Shown piece after piece: positions 10,804 to 23,341 of a DNA stretch of 64,000 nucleotides (position 1 is the stretch's first letter; the number at the start of each line of letters is the position of its first letter). Source of the DNA: Adiantum capillus-veneris. Lineage: Eukaryota > Streptophyta > Polypodiopsida > Polypodiales > Pteridaceae. The position numbers and the translations under genes are program-made. The DNA is taken from contig CM043969.1 of the NCBI GenBank assembly GCA_014529385.2, forward strand, positions 67,154,676-67,218,675. The letters are read 5' to 3'. The notes beneath the pieces are model-generated. The model was not told the origin of the DNA. It ran no database searches and saw nothing but the letters and a program-made list of their open reading frames with translations.

Positions 10804-11769
10804 ATTTAAAATATATACTTAAAAACAACAAGAAGGATATAAAATTTGCAAAAAAATCAAACAAATAAGATTAACAAATCCCTCATATTTCACGGCTTTC
10901 TTAAGTACAAAATTAAGAATTTATGTGTATTTAAAGCAAAAGAATCAAAGTATGTCTTTAGTTATGGCACAATAGATCTTTATATGTAAAGCAAAATGAT
11001 ACCAAAAGCAAGATTATTATGCTAGTTACATCTCCCTTGCTCTAGTGTCTCAACAACAATAGGTGTTACAAAAGTACTCACACTATCTCTTTGTGGAGTG
11101 GCTAGAGCAACACTCAACGGTTCAATCTCCAAACCAACCACATGATCTCACAAATTTCTTACAACAAGTACTTGTTTAACCAAGGAAGACCAAAGAGAGT
11201 AGTTATACCATCCAACCTACACTCCTTGAAAGTGCATTAAGAATAGAAGAATCACATTTGATTTCTTGTTGTGTCCTTAGGCATATGACAATAATGCGTA
11301 CAAAGATCTACACAACCAATATATCAAACAACCAATGGAAACTTTCTCTGCACAAGATTGACAAAACATAGCTCTCTTTGTATCTACAATCCATCAAGCA
11401 TGTGTAATTCTAACCTCCACACCAATACATGTTTTCTGTAAGATACACAAGAAGTTTTTTTGTATGGCTGAAAACTATCTTCCTCTGTGATGCTCAAAAC
11501 AAAATTCTGAGGGCATAAACAACTCCAAAAGAAAACGGCCTGATGGAGAACTTTTTAGAATGCTGAATATGCTTATCCAAGTTCTGAACCCGAAAATTGC
11601 CTTTAAACTTCGTGGCACGCGCGCAAAAATGCAAAAACGATTTGCACACAACTATGCAAAGTAAACACATGAAGATAAAACAAACTCACACAGAGAACAA
11701 GGAGCGATGGAGAACATGAAGATGGAGATGGAGATGGAAAAAACATACCTAGATACGACCTCCTTGTTG
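10804..11769. other. Unassigned gap
   Basis: AT-rich sequence without a convincing frame on either strand and without obvious repeat structure. A short purine-rich stretch (GGAGATGGAGATGGAG) lies near 11,723-11,738. Confidence 0.45.
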
Positions 11770-11773
11770 TGTT

Positions 11774-12109
11774 TTGAAATACAAGATTGCAGCAAAGTTA
11801 TATTCTAAAATACACCTATGCTACAAACTTGTATTCCAAAATACACTTGTGCTACAAACTTGTATTCTAGAATATACTTGTACTTCAAACTCATATTCCA
11901 GAATACACTTGTGCTACAAACTTGAATTCCAAAATACACATGGGTTACAAACTTGCATTCTAGAATACACTTGTGTTGTTTTTTTGTATTCTAAAATACA
12001 AAATTGTTACAATCTTGTCTTCCAAAATAGAGAAGTACTAAAACTTGTATTCCAGAATACAAGATTGAAGTACTCTTATCTTCTAGAATTAAAAAAACTT
12101 GAATCGTAA
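11774..12109 (+). repeat. 31-bp minisatellite
   Basis: At least eight consecutive 31-base units start at 11,821, 11,852, 11,883, 11,914, 11,945, 11,976, 12,007 and about 12,038, with degraded units on both sides. The consensus is near CTACAAACTTGTATTCYAGA followed by ATACACTTGTG. Each unit contains the near-palindrome GTATTCYAGAATAC. Because 31 is one more than a multiple of three, translation passes through all three frames and repeats every 31 residues. A 111-codon frame stays open across the array, but this is low-complexity repeat sequence and probably not a gene. Confidence 0.85.
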
Positions 12110-12635
12110 AATACTTATACACAACAAATGAACAAAAATCTTCATACTTGTGTATTCTACAATACAAGTGTATTGTAAATTTGTATTCGATTGATGTTCA
12201 TTGCTACAAAGCAGTTTGAGAAGATGCAAATACAAGTAAGTACTACTTGAGGTGGTCAAGGTGACTAAGAACAAGAAACAAAAAATAGCGAACTACGTAT
12301 CAATAAATTAAACTTGGAGGATATGAAACATCTTGTTTATGCTCTCACTTTGAAGAAGTTTGGTCATCTTTGTCAACAAACCATAAAAAATTTGATGGAA
12401 ATTTTTGAAGGATTGTAATTGAAAGCCTTGGGTCTTCAATTGTAAGTTTTTGAGGATGTAATTGTTTTCTTTATTGGAATGTTGTGTAAATTTTTAAGGA
12501 ATATTTTCACTTTTTTGTCTTACAAAACTTTCTATATTGACTTTGGTTCAAAAATTGAAGTCTTTTTGACGATGTTCGATGTTATTTTTTAAAGTTGCTC
12601 CAAAAATTGATGTTTTTCTAGTTTTTTGAGAACTT
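12110..12635. other. Unassigned AT-rich gap
   Basis: The minisatellite fades out at about 12,200, where a last TGTATTCTACAATACAAG motif is visible. The rest is T-rich sequence with no gene or element terminus recognised. Confidence 0.45.
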
Positions 12636-13790
12636 TTGGCCAAATTCAAGGTGAGGTGTATTTTTCGCGATTTAGGTGTACTTTTTGATGACCAAGTGTT
12701 ATTGACTCAAGAACATCTAACAATCAATAAAAAGAGTCTGCACTTAGCACCCCAGTTGTGCCAACATCTAGTCAAGCCTCTTCGGAGAGTGTGCATGCAC
12801 ACAAGAGCTAGAGAGATGCAAGCAGTTGATTGAAGCTCAGAGGCTAGAGAATTTTAGCATGATGATGGAGTTGCTAATAGTCAAGGTAGAGCTGGCTCAA
12901 TTGAAGGCCGTTACCCTCTCCATACCAACTTCTGTCCCCACACAAGAGTCAGTGAAGGAGCCACAGGCTCAAGCTAGCCAACAACACACATCTCCCGACG
13001 TATACATGTGGAGATACCTTCCCAATATTCTATTGACTTATCAGAATGGAAAACTGGTCAAAGAGCAGCACCATCTTGGTATGACGAGGAGTTGGAGCAA
13101 AAAAGGCAGGAGGTGAGTCGATAATACTATGAGTTTGACAAAGACATATACGATGTCACACACATATATTGGCATATTCAAGGCACATAAATGGCTCATG
13201 TAGAACTACGAGTTTATGTGCTCAAGTGTAAGCTCAGGGACCAAACAAGCTCCTACACAAGGAAGTTCAAAAAAGCTGAGGACATGCCTGGGTATGAGCA
13301 CATTGATGTAGAGAACTGGAGGACATCTCTAGTCTTAAAAGACCAACCAGAGTGGAGGTTGGAGTACTTCAAAAAGCACAAGGATGCCATCAAAGAATAT
13401 GCTAAGGCTCCAAGGGAAATGAGGATCTACCCCACCTTCTTTTTCCTAACTCCTCGTCGTTAGCATTCTTGGGAAACTTTTGCCAGATTTTATGCTTCCA
13501 ATCCCAATGCAATGAATTGGCCAGTCATGCCAACGCTTCGAGAAGGCCAACCTATCACAGAAACCTGGTTCATGGAAGCGTGTGTGAGCATTGAAGCAAA
13601 GTTTAGGGACATGCCGGATCTCAGCTGCCAGATGGTTTGTAAATTCATGAGGCTATTCAAGGCGTGCTTGGAGACGTTTAAGGACATAGAGAAGGAAAGA
13701 AAAAACTGACATAGATATGCAGATCCAGATAGAGGGCTAGCTTTTGACTTCACTATTGGGCCAGAAGAGTACCAGCAATGGGGCTATTTT
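12636..13790 (+). pseudogene. Decayed protein frames upstream of a gypsy 3' end
   Basis: Frames at 12,636-12,833, 12,826-13,116 and 13,191-13,790 are broken by stops and frameshifts. The best preserved part has DMPGYEHIDVENWRTSLVLK and, beyond one stop at 13,461, HSWETFARFYASNPNAMNW and FMEACVSIEAKFRDMPDLSC in the same frame. I do not recognise the family. Position before a gypsy chromodomain and LTR suggests it is either the element's own unusual protein or earlier DNA. It should not be read as an active gene. Confidence 0.4.
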
Positions 13791-14020
13791 ACCCGACTAC
13801 AAAATCTCTAATCCCTTTTCATGAATACCTAGGAGGAGATGTCTGTTTCAAAATTTCTACCTTCTATCGATTGTAGCTAGATCCATTCACCCAAACCCTC
13901 ATCACAAGATTTTTGACATTCAGAAGAGCTCAGATGGAGACTGTCATGCCACGCCTCCAATTCACTGTCAATGAAGTTTGGCTATCGATGAATGCACATG
14001 TATTAGATAATGAGTAGATA

Positions 14021-14206
14021 GTGACGCCAACCCAGAGCACTCTCAAACTTCAGCGAGATTGTATTATTGAAACCAGAGAGAGCACTCTTAAGAATAGAAC
14101 TCTTAGGGAACATTTAGTTCAGTGGAAGAGCTTTCCATCCCATGATTCTACTTGGGAAGAGGAAACCTCATTATGTAAGGACTACCCTCAATTTTTCTCA
14201 AGATGA
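14021..14206 (+). pseudogene. Gypsy polyprotein C-terminus with chromodomain
   Basis: REHLVQWKSFPSHDSTWEEE matches the core of the chromodomain at the end of Ty3/gypsy chromovirus integrases, and KDYPQFFSR closes the protein. Chromodomains help direct integration to chromatin. Only the last roughly 60 residues are recognisable; the integrase core upstream is lost. The following stretch (GGACATCTCAAATTCTTCAA, then a purine-rich run) closely matches the sequence before the 3' LTR of the element at 45.9 kb, so both belong to one broader lineage. Confidence 0.75.
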
Positions 14207-17095
14207 GGACATCTCAAATTCTTCAAGTTGGGTAGAATGTAATGTCCCTAAAGTGTTAACATTACTAAAAAGAGCTAGGAAATTTTAAGCATTAAAATGT
14301 GTATTAAAAAAAAAACTGCCGGAATAATGTAAGTGTCAAAAGCTGATATCTGATGGATCTTGTTTTACAAATCTTGGTTAAGTACCTTATGTGAGGGCTC
14401 AAGTGCACAGTTTCATTAATTAATTTGGGTGAATAAACTTGATAAAAAAAGTGAAAAAGAAAGGGTAAATGGCAACTTGAGTTCCCACCTCACTCCACCC
14501 ATACTTCAAAAAAGGAAACCATCTCCCTGCATCCTCTACTCAAAAAATGGCACATTTTTTGTTTGTGTGTGTGTGTGTGTGTGTGGGGGACTAAGCATCA
14601 TCACCTCCATCATCATCTTCCTCCTCCTCTATATAAAGAGCTCTCCTCTCTCATTCATGCACGCTAGCATGATAGTAATTACTATCTACTCTAAGTATTG
14701 CAATTAAAGTCATCATTGAGCAAGAGATTAAAGCAACATGGCTGAAGAAGAAGGTGGATTAAGGGCTTCCCAAATCAGTAAATCATCATCATCAAAGCAA
14801 TATTCCCGGGTAGTTAACCCCTTTCAGTATTGATTGCAAATAACTAGTTAGATTGTTGCATAGTCTTAATGATTAATGGCTCATTAGAAAGTGGTTAAGT
14901 ATCTTCATGTAATACATATGAAATTCTGATATTAATGTATCTCAACCCATATCTAAGTGCATCAAAGATTAGTGGAAATTATGTCCAAAACTAGAGCATA
15001 ATTAAGTAGTTTTAATAGGCAATTTTCATTTTTTATGGAAGGCATCAAGTAATTAAGTAGAACTTGGTTAATTAAGGGTTATCAAAGCATATAAAATCCT
15101 GATTTTTAAGCACCCCTAATCCATGTGTGCTGTGCAAGCGGATTAGAGGAAATTAGACACAGAATTTAAGCCTAAAAGTAGGCAATTTTATGATGAAGTT
15201 AATGATTCATACTCAAATGATTATGGAGGGTTAAATATATTGATGATTAGCTTCCCTAATCTCTGCATATTATCACTGAATCACCTATGTAAATTCATGT
15301 CTAATTAAATTTTGATTAAAAGCCAAAAATTGGTAATTTTAAGCAATACGCATTGAAGGAGCCTATGTTTCTAAATGGAATTAGGACCTATCCTATTTAT
15401 TGTAGGTTTTAAGCATCATTTAGGACAAAACCCTATCGAGAAATTTGAAATTTTAATTAGATTATTTACTAAGTCCTAATTAAGATCAAAATTACATGAG
15501 ATTTTAGGAATTATTAATTCTCTAATTACTAGGTCAAAATTAAGCCTTAAAATGCACTATTTTAAGGTTAGAAAATATATTTTGATAGAATTTTTCCCCA
15601 TCCGATTTATCTCAGGTCCACTAGGTTGAGATAATGTTAAGATAAATAGATTTTGATTAATTAAGCTATTATTTTTTGCAATTTATTTAAGGTACAAAAT
15701 GAATTAAAAAATAGCAATTGATATTCTCTATGCTTAGGAAAATTACCATAGATTCTTATTAATTAAAAGGCTGTAATAAATAGGGTTTAATATTTAGAGT
15801 TAAGTTGATCATTATTTACCCCAATAAGGCCATTTTTTGGCCCTATTTTAAGAGTAATAATTAGTAAATGATTAAGTTTAGGGTTTTCATATTTATCTCA
15901 TACTAATAAGTGTGTTTTGAGCCTAGGATAATTACCATCTTAATTATTGAGCTCTAGGGTCATTACTATGATTTATTTAGTGCCTTGATTTAATGGGAAA
16001 ATTAGAAAAAAAAAATCTTGATTGCAAAAAATTACTAGAGACAAATCAAGGTTATTCTAAGCTTAGATAAATAGGGCATCCGAATCTAAGGTCATCTTTT
16101 ATAAAGAACCTAATTTTTAGTGAAAAATTGCCACTATTTCCTAAGGGAAAACTAGGGTTGGTCATCAAACAATTATGAGACTTTGGAAGTCAAAGTAATA
16201 TGCTTAAATGCATTTGGGAAAAATAATACAATCGTTTTAAGGTCAAGATTTCTTAAGAAATGAATTTCTAAAGCCTTAATTAAGCATAATTATGATCTTA
16301 ATAAATAGGAAAATTAGAAAGATGATATGATTTACTAAAAGAAAAAATGAAACTAGAATAATCTCCTTTTATTCTCTTCAAGGAGAAAAGAAATGAATTT
16401 TAAAGGGATTTCAAGAAAAACCTAGCATTTAAAGAATCAAGCACAGTTTGGGGAAATTAAAGAAATAAATCCCAAGTTGAAAAATTAACTATTGATGCTC
16501 AAGCAAAGGGGGAAATTAAACTCCCGCATCAATAGACTTAATCAAAAAACAAAAACCACATCAAGAGGATATTTTCCTGAAAATTCAAGCATCCTTGATG
16601 AATTGTAGTCTCAAGGCATCATCAAGATATTTTCTTATTAATTAAGTGAATAGAGAATAAATTTAGAGTTTCTTCTTTAAAGCAATTAGTCAAATGGCAC
16701 CAAAATGAGCTGGCGTGACCCGGTGTTCCGACGAAGTGGGAATGAGCCGAGACCATGAGCGGCTTTCGACAGAAGAAAAAGGAGAGGCGCCAACAGAAGA
16801 GCAACCTATCGAGGAGATTCAAGGACGGATAGTTCGAGCAACTCAAGAGGTTGATCCTTATATCAAGACTTTAAAGTAATTAAGTCATCATTGCATACGC
16901 GAGACTTGGATATCATCTCTAGGACTCCTTAATGGAAAATGGGTTGGAAAAGACTTGACATAGTCAAGTAGAAACAACGGAATGTGTTTTCAATTGTATT
17001 TTTAAAAAGAACGTCTTTCATCTTGGTTTCTAGTTAAAGTTGTATGGTAAAAATTATGGTTTTGGGATGAACAAAAAGGCTCATTTATACTTATG

Positions 17096-17365
17096 TCCAG
17101 ATGGACATTAGTGAAGGTGGAAAGCCTCTATGGATGCTAGGCGGTTAACCCAATACCAGGTGGTTAGCGCGATGTCAACAGATAGCCAATGTGATGAATT
17201 GATGCTTTTATTTATGAGGATGGTTATTACCTTTAAATCATTGAAAGACATGTTCTTACTTTATGGCAAATTGTTATTGTTTTAAATACTGGGTGGTTAG
17301 CCCTATGTCAGGTGGTGGCCAATGCTGGGTGGTGAGCTCAATATCGGTTGGTTAGCTCGATTTCC
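17096..17365 (+). repeat. GGTTAGC subrepeats in the long LTR
   Basis: Diverged repeats around the core AGGTGGTTAGCGCGATG occur at least six times. They correspond in position and sequence to the 19-base arrays in the two LTRs at 43.1 and 47.1 kb, showing the array is an old, conserved part of this LTR lineage. Confidence 0.6.
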
Positions 17366-17939
17366 CGTACCACAGAGAGTCAGTTAGACCATGGACGGAT
17401 GAGCTATCTATTTTTCCTAGGTACGAAGATAGATGGTGAACAGTGGAACCCTACCAAGTTGATTCTTTCTTATGTCCCTTGGTACCTCCTCCTAGTGGTT
17501 AGCCAAAGCAAGAGTCTCACTCAGGCGGGTAGCATGAGATGAGAATCAGATATTCTAGTCAAATTTGACAACTTGTTAGCTAGGTAAGCAGCAAGTATAT
17601 TTCCTAGCTAAGCAACAAGTAAATGTATATTCAGTCGGAGAGACTGTGAATGAAATGTATATAGACTTCAAGTGTTTCTTGTCAAAGTAGAGAAAATTGT
17701 ATTCCATTGTTTAGAAAAGAATGTTTGAAGGGTTGTTTTAACGAGCAAACTATTGGAAATAAAATAAGGAATCTCTCTTTCTGTGTTCAAAGAGCATGAT
17801 AGTAATTAGGTAACACATATGGATTAGAACACGGAAATCAAGAGATAGCCTGCGCGTGATGGTAGCTATCTATGGTTGGGTGGATGTGATTAGTCATGTG
17901 GCTTTCATATAAAAATATAGCTAGGACCGGTAGAAGTAA

Positions 17940-18060
17940 TCGTCCCACACCTTAGGGGACGCATGGATCTTTGAGTCCCGGGGAGCCGAGATCCAACCTT
18001 GAACCAAGGGTGTCATCTCAATCAAAAATCAACTTTGAGCCTCGGGGAGCTGAGTTGATA
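17940..18060 (+). repeat. Short duplicated GC-rich motif
   Basis: GAGTCCCGGGGAGCCGAGAT and GAGCCTCGGGGAGCTGAGTT lie about 65 bases apart in otherwise AT-rich LTR sequence. The role is unknown. Confidence 0.4.
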
Positions 18061-18763
18061 TTGTCTAAGGTGAAGTATTTCCGTGATCCCATGCATACGA
18101 TGCACGTAGCAAATGCGTAGATGTGAATTAGGTTATATGGGTTCTAGGAGACTATACTAGATAAGTTGATGGAAGTAGGAGTTAGACTCTTGTGGCTCAT
18201 ATATTCAAACTTGGCGTGAGGACCGAGTGTCATCCATTGGAAATCTAGGATACCCTAGTATTTGTCGAGTGTCCCTTAGGATTTTGGGGTTGGGCCCACC
18301 TTGGGTACATTGGCTTGCTTACTCGTGTTTGGCATAGAGTCTTTGCTACTCTTCTTTCTCCTAGAGATACTTTTGGCCAAAAGACCTTGGTTTGCATTTA
18401 CCTTTGTTGCCCTTGTCCTGGGGGTCTCGTCTATTTTTATCTCTGCAATTTTGGGTCTATGCTCTAGTCACTACTCTAAGTGATACAATGTCATCAATCT
18501 CTTATATAGGAGGTGATGGAATGACCTCCACAAGATTCAATGAGACCTTGGGCTTAGAGGTGCTTGCCTCACCTAGTTTCAATTGACAATCCTTCAAAAA
18601 ATTCTCAAAACATCACCCCAGACAATACCTTTTGATGGTTGGAAGTTTTGATGATGTTGGATTGGCATTGGTTTGGCCTTTGGCGGTGTGGACAATCTCA
18701 TGCTCAATGCGCTCCTCCACACTCATAGCAAGGGCCAGGTGGCCTAGCTTCCATCTTCTTTTG

Positions 18764-20300
18764 TTACCATTGCCCTAAAGGCCCCTGACTCCTAGTTTGG
18801 TACCCACCTAGCAACATAAAAGAATTTTTTTCTCCAGTATATGACTCTAGTGCTTGGCTCGGATGGGCTATATTCTCTATTGGACTTTCATATGTGGGGT
18901 TTTCTACATACTCCTCTTTCACAAAATATGGTTGTGAGTTCACTAGCTCTCTACAAGCATTTGGAGTTTCATAGTCAACAAATCGCACTAGAGCTGTTCT
19001 AGGTGCGAGAGGTTGTGTCCCTAGTACAAGTCATACTTGCTCTTGAGTCACTAGCTTGCATTTTGTGTTGCCATATTGTTGTGGCATTTGAGGAGCAGGC
19101 TAGGACATCTGTTTCTTCCTTTCTTGCCTCATTCTGGCAATGCGATTACACTCTTGTGTTATGTGAGTACAATTCCAACTACAAGCTTGGCACCATTTCC
19201 TTCTTGGTTGGTTATTCACTAGAGGAGCAAAGTGGGGACATTTTTCTATTCTATGGGCTCCTCCACACGTTCCACAAAGCTGAGGTCTTGCTGGTGGTGC
19301 AGTTCTCATGAATGGTTATTGTGGCCCCATGGCGAGACGATCGGTTTGACCCAATCTTCGTAGCACTAAGTCAGCTATATGGTCAAGATTTACACTTGTG
19401 CTTGAGCCAGTCCTTTGATCAATATTATGTGTATCTCTTGTTGGTGCACTCTAACTGGCCCCATCCAAAAATTTGAAATTGTCTGTAAATTCCATGGCAT
19501 CTAGGCAACAGTCCTTGAAGTTTGTGTGCTTCTTTGCATATAGATGTGTGTGCAGTGTTGAGAGTTATTGAGTCCTTCCAAGAAGAGAGAAATTAATAAA
19601 ATTTGGCTACACTTCTCATCTTCTAGACAGCAATTGATATACTACTTTAGCCTATTCACACAGCCCCTGACACTCTCAATCTCACCCTGCTTAAAAGAGT
19701 ATACTTGCTACTATATCATGTTGAAGCCCCATTAGGAAGAAGGAAACAATGAATAGCTCTTCTAGGACACGCAGAGAGGACTTGTCAAAGGCCTCTAATT
19801 CTTGGAACCAAGATAGGCGTTAGCCCGAATCCCTCAATTTGTGTGTGCTTATCAGTCACTTGCTCAACCCTAACAGCTTGATGGAATGCAGCAATATAAT
19901 CATATGGATCTCCTGATCCATCATACTTTTTGACCAACTTATGAAGCTAGGAATCAATCCAAAAAGTATTGTACATGCTGACATATTTTGCAGAAAACAA
20001 CAAAAACATTTACTTTCACTGAAATTGCCATAACTTTTTCTTTGAAACTCTGATTTAAAAAGTTTTTTTATCACTATCGAGGGCACAAGTCACTCTACAA
20101 AGTCAAGAAAACATCTAAGAGCCGAGTCTTGCTAGATACTAAAGTATTAGTGATATTAACATGTAAAGTGGTAAAAGCATCGTCACACTGAATTAAAGTG
20201 AGAGAAGGATGTTCTTTGGATGTATACTAAAATTGAGAACAAAAGGTGATCGTGGGCTTTAAACTAGAAATGGAATCCTTCCTTCCACTAAACTTGAGTG
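18764..20300 (-). pseudogene. gag: Family X gag, copy 1 (minus strand)
   Basis: Down the minus strand: a Ty3-type gag core at about 19,950-19,830 (KKYDGSGDPYDYIAAFHQAV, VTDKHTQIEGFGLT) and a continuation at about 19,700-19,500 (ESVRGCVNRLK). Next come two linked zinc knuckles at 19,270-19,140. The first is CGTCGGAHRIEKC (CX2CX3HX4C) and the second KWCQACSWNCTHITQEC (CX2CX5HX4C), both spaced differently from the classic CX2CX4HX4C. The tail reads ALVRFVDYETPNACRELV and NSFMLLGGYQTRSQGP. Frames are broken in several places. It is homologous to the plus copy at 20.7 kb and the minus copy at 31.3 kb. Confidence 0.7.
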
Positions 20301-20742
20301 TAGTGTTTAAGTTGAGCCTAAATCCTAGGAAAAGTTACACATCTTTCTAAATTCTCATTGGTTAATCTCTCTAGGCATCCCTTAATACTTGAAAGAAAGC
20401 TTGTATCGAGAGTATTATGAATTTTAAGGGATTTTGTCTCCTTGGTAGTCTTAAATTCAATTCTAGAGCGTGTGACTATAAAGATACAACTGTTACTTAA
20501 TGCCACTAATCTTATGAAATCTATGTGGGACTTGGCTCTAAGCACAAACTATTAGGTCTAATGGCACCAAATAGTCTGTGGTCGGGGTTTTCTAGAAGTG
20601 ACTAGAAGACCTCCATTTTACACTCAGAAGTTTGAGTGGTCCAAAAACCAAAAGCGTTACAAGTTTTTATCCTGTTGTGTTTTCACACAGGACAGAAACG
20701 ACATCATTAAAGCATCAAAGATACATTTTTGGTGCAGGATAA

Positions 20743-21186
20743 GTGCATAAAGTGGACCTCCCAAGCATTGCATTGCATCCAAAACTCACAAAAATAACAA
20801 AAATTGCAACCACCATCCATAGTAAGATGTCTGTTAGATTGAGCATGGGATGTAATCCATTCCATGACATGCATGAAAACTCCAAACCATATGTACATGC
20901 ATCAAGAATTGAATTTAACGTCAAATTAACGTTCGTAGACATCAATGCCTTTGGAGCTAAAATCTATCATGATTCGGTGAATAAGTATCTAGTAAAGGTT
21001 GAAGACCATTCAACTTCGACGTACCCAAGCGCTTTGGTTAGCAACCAAGGAGACCACTATGTGGACTAGGATGGAGTATTATATTTCATCACATTGGATC
21101 CAGAGAACACGGATAAGTTGGGAAGCGTAATTTCAAATGGACATGCCGTAAGGGATGAACCAACTTGGACATGAGAAAGGCTAGTT
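20743..21186 (+). pseudogene. Family X N-terminal domain, copy 2
   Basis: This frame aligns clearly with the minus-strand protein at 33,119-33,577. Both share an NPF opening, a KLxFV stretch, NAxGAxIYxD, then YxVxxxD and a QGxxY stretch followed by DG. Here an in-frame stop at 21,067-21,069 falls just before the DG. The domain precedes the gag core in both copies. I do not know this domain; it seems a family-specific extension of gag. No 5' LTR was found upstream, so the 5' end of this element is undefined (roughly 20,550-20,740). Confidence 0.6.
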
Positions 21187-21415
21187 CTAACTCATTTGAT
21201 TTTTGAATCACCTAGAAAAGGAAGCCAGGAGCACAACACTAAATCAAAAGAAACAATTTTGGTGCAAAAGCTTAAAACACTAAACTCAAAAAAGGTGTTG
21301 TATGAAGATAATGAATGCAACTATCACACAACCCTTGGAACGAAACATGTAGAATATCCATGGGAGAATGCCTTGTACATCCATAGGGGGATGCTAGATC
21401 TAGTATGCCAACATT

Positions 21416-22168
21416 ATGACTCAAAAGGAGAAGAGTATGTTGAGGCTCAGTCCAGTTGACCTTAGACACTTTTTCTTGGTTCCAGATAAAGGATTGTTCC
21501 ATGGAGAGACACGAGCACCAAAAGCTGTGACTTTCACAGAAACCAAGCCTGAAAGGTTTGAACCACCTACATTTGGGCTTACCCATATGCCTAATGTGAG
21601 AGAGACAAGTATAGAAGACAACGATGGCATTAAGGCTATGGAAGAGCTAACCAAGCCACGTGATGGGAGCATAGATCTTCCCAAGACAAGCATCCGAGAT
21701 GACGAGCAGAGACACAATTGGCAACGAGTGAGACCATCACAATTGCAAAATTTGGTGAAGAATTATGATGGGTCTGCAAATCCACATGACCATGCCACCT
21801 CTTTTAGGAAAGTTCTGAGAGCAGAACGAGTTTCAGACTCGCATACTCAAATAGAGGGATTTGGATTAACTCTCGAGGGAAAATCATTGTCATGGTCTCA
21901 AACTTTGGATCTGGGAATGAAAGTGACTTTCCAAAGCTTAGAGACAGACTTTATTGCAGCCTTTTCTAAGATGGGTCCAAAGCATAGCACAATCACCAGT
22001 ATACATGCTTTTAAGCAAAAAGAGAACGAATCGATGAGAGACTGTGTGAATAGACTAAAGCAATACGTCACGAGATGCCCAAATGATGACAAGCCTAGCC
22101 AAAAGAGATTGATCTCAATCTTTTTAGCGGGCTTGCAAAATAAACATTACATGATCATTTATACGTAA
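21416..22168 (+). pseudogene. gag: Family X gag core, copy 2
   Basis: A 250-codon frame with the retrotransposon gag fold signature: NLVKNYDGSANPHDHATSF, IEGFGLTLEGKSLSWSQTLD, FIAAFSKMGPKHS and RDCVNRLKQYVTRCPNDDKP. This gag would build the particle shell. It is the longest intact gag stretch of the family here. The frame ends at 22,166 and matching sequence goes on in another frame (about 22,190-22,320). Confidence 0.8.
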
Positions 22169-22410
22169 AGAAACATAAACATTTCAATGAGTATTGCATA
22201 GATGCGATGGAATTTGAGGACAACATGGATATATCCAATGACTCAAGTCAGGAGGACGAGCCTAATGGTCAACAAGGGCCAAGTAGGGAGCGAGCTTCAA
22301 GTGCCACCACTATAATAGAGCTCAATCCAGAATAGATTACCGACATTTTTGTGAGGAGGATTGGAAAATTGTATCATCCAGTCACACCAGAGCCTAGCAA
22401 TGTACCTACA

Positions 22411-23341
22411 AAGAAGTGGTGTGATCTATGTGAGTGGAATTTCACACACAGGATACAAGATTGCCACGATATCATGAAATTATTGCAAGAATGAGATTTG
22501 GTAGTTCTTCGCAACAACAACATGGGGCAATAGTGATGAACAATGAGAGAGCTTTTGGGCTACCGCAAATTCAAAAGCAAGTTAGACCAGTAATGTGAGT
22601 TGAACCTCCTGTGTATCATACTACGCCTTTCACATATGCGAGCAAGAATAGAGCTATGTTAGGGATGGAGTCGAGGACTTTTCAGCCTTCCCTTGGTAAG
22701 GAAGAGCCATCGTAAAAACAGAACCATCATACAAGAGTCCCACTAATCTTTTGATGGAAGATTTTCGTGCACAAGCCAAAACATTGATGCTTATGGAAAA
22801 TGAGGGTAAATAAAAAAATTCTCACAAAAAAATGAAACCAACAAAAATGGGTCCCTGCATGGAATGCGAAGGAGGCCATTGGATGAAGGATTTTCCTCAT
22901 GATCAAGTTCTGGTAACACTACCTGTGGGTACAAAATTGCAATTCGGTCCTTATCTAGAATGCGGAGGAGACCATTGGAGGAAAGATTGTCCGCATAGAG
23001 ACCCACCATTAATTCAACCCAGCGAGACCAACATATCATATCCACCTATTGAGAGGTATTTTGAAGAGTATTATGTAGAGCATCTTCCAAAGCCTTGTGA
23101 GCTTAGACCGATAGATGACAAATGGAAAGGGAAGATGCCATTACTAAATGTTGACATTATACTTTCCCCCAATACTTCTGAGAAAGAGAGAATTCCTTTG
23201 CGAGTGGTCACATGCACTCAAGCAAACAAGAACACACATATTGACATTGATGAGGGGACTAAAAGCCCTACAAAAGAAAAATACCAAGAGGATGTTCCAT
23301 CCTCGAGTAGACAAAAGAGGAAACGACCAAGAAGTAAATGA
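22411..23341 (+). pseudogene. Family X zinc-knuckle region, copy 2
   Basis: KKWCDLCEWNFTHRIQDC (22,411-22,464) is a CX2CX5HX4C knuckle matching those in both minus copies. In the frame 22,832-23,341 two further short knuckles follow: CMECEGGHWMKDF, whose last cysteine is replaced by phenylalanine, and CLECGGDHWRKDC (CX2CX3HX4C). A charged tail ends in RQKRKRPRSK. In the minus copies the short-type knuckle precedes the long-type one, so the order differs here. Likely role: nucleic-acid binding by gag. Confidence 0.65.

Larger units (their letters stand above)
14238..18290 (+). repeat. Long gypsy LTR (end uncertain)
   Basis: It starts TGTAATGTCCC after the chromodomain tail and purine tract. 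Like the 41,973-48,025 LTRs it has a microsatellite, here (GT)n at 14,564-14,585, before a TATA box (CTATATAAAGAGC near 14,630) and a CT-rich leader. It also has an ATGGCACCAAAATGAG stretch near 16,694 resembling the related LTRs, and a GGTTAGC-rich subrepeat block at 17,096-17,365. The AT-rich 14.9-16.7 kb part has no gene. The 3' end was not found; it may be cut near 18,290 by the minus-strand X copy. Confidence 0.5.
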
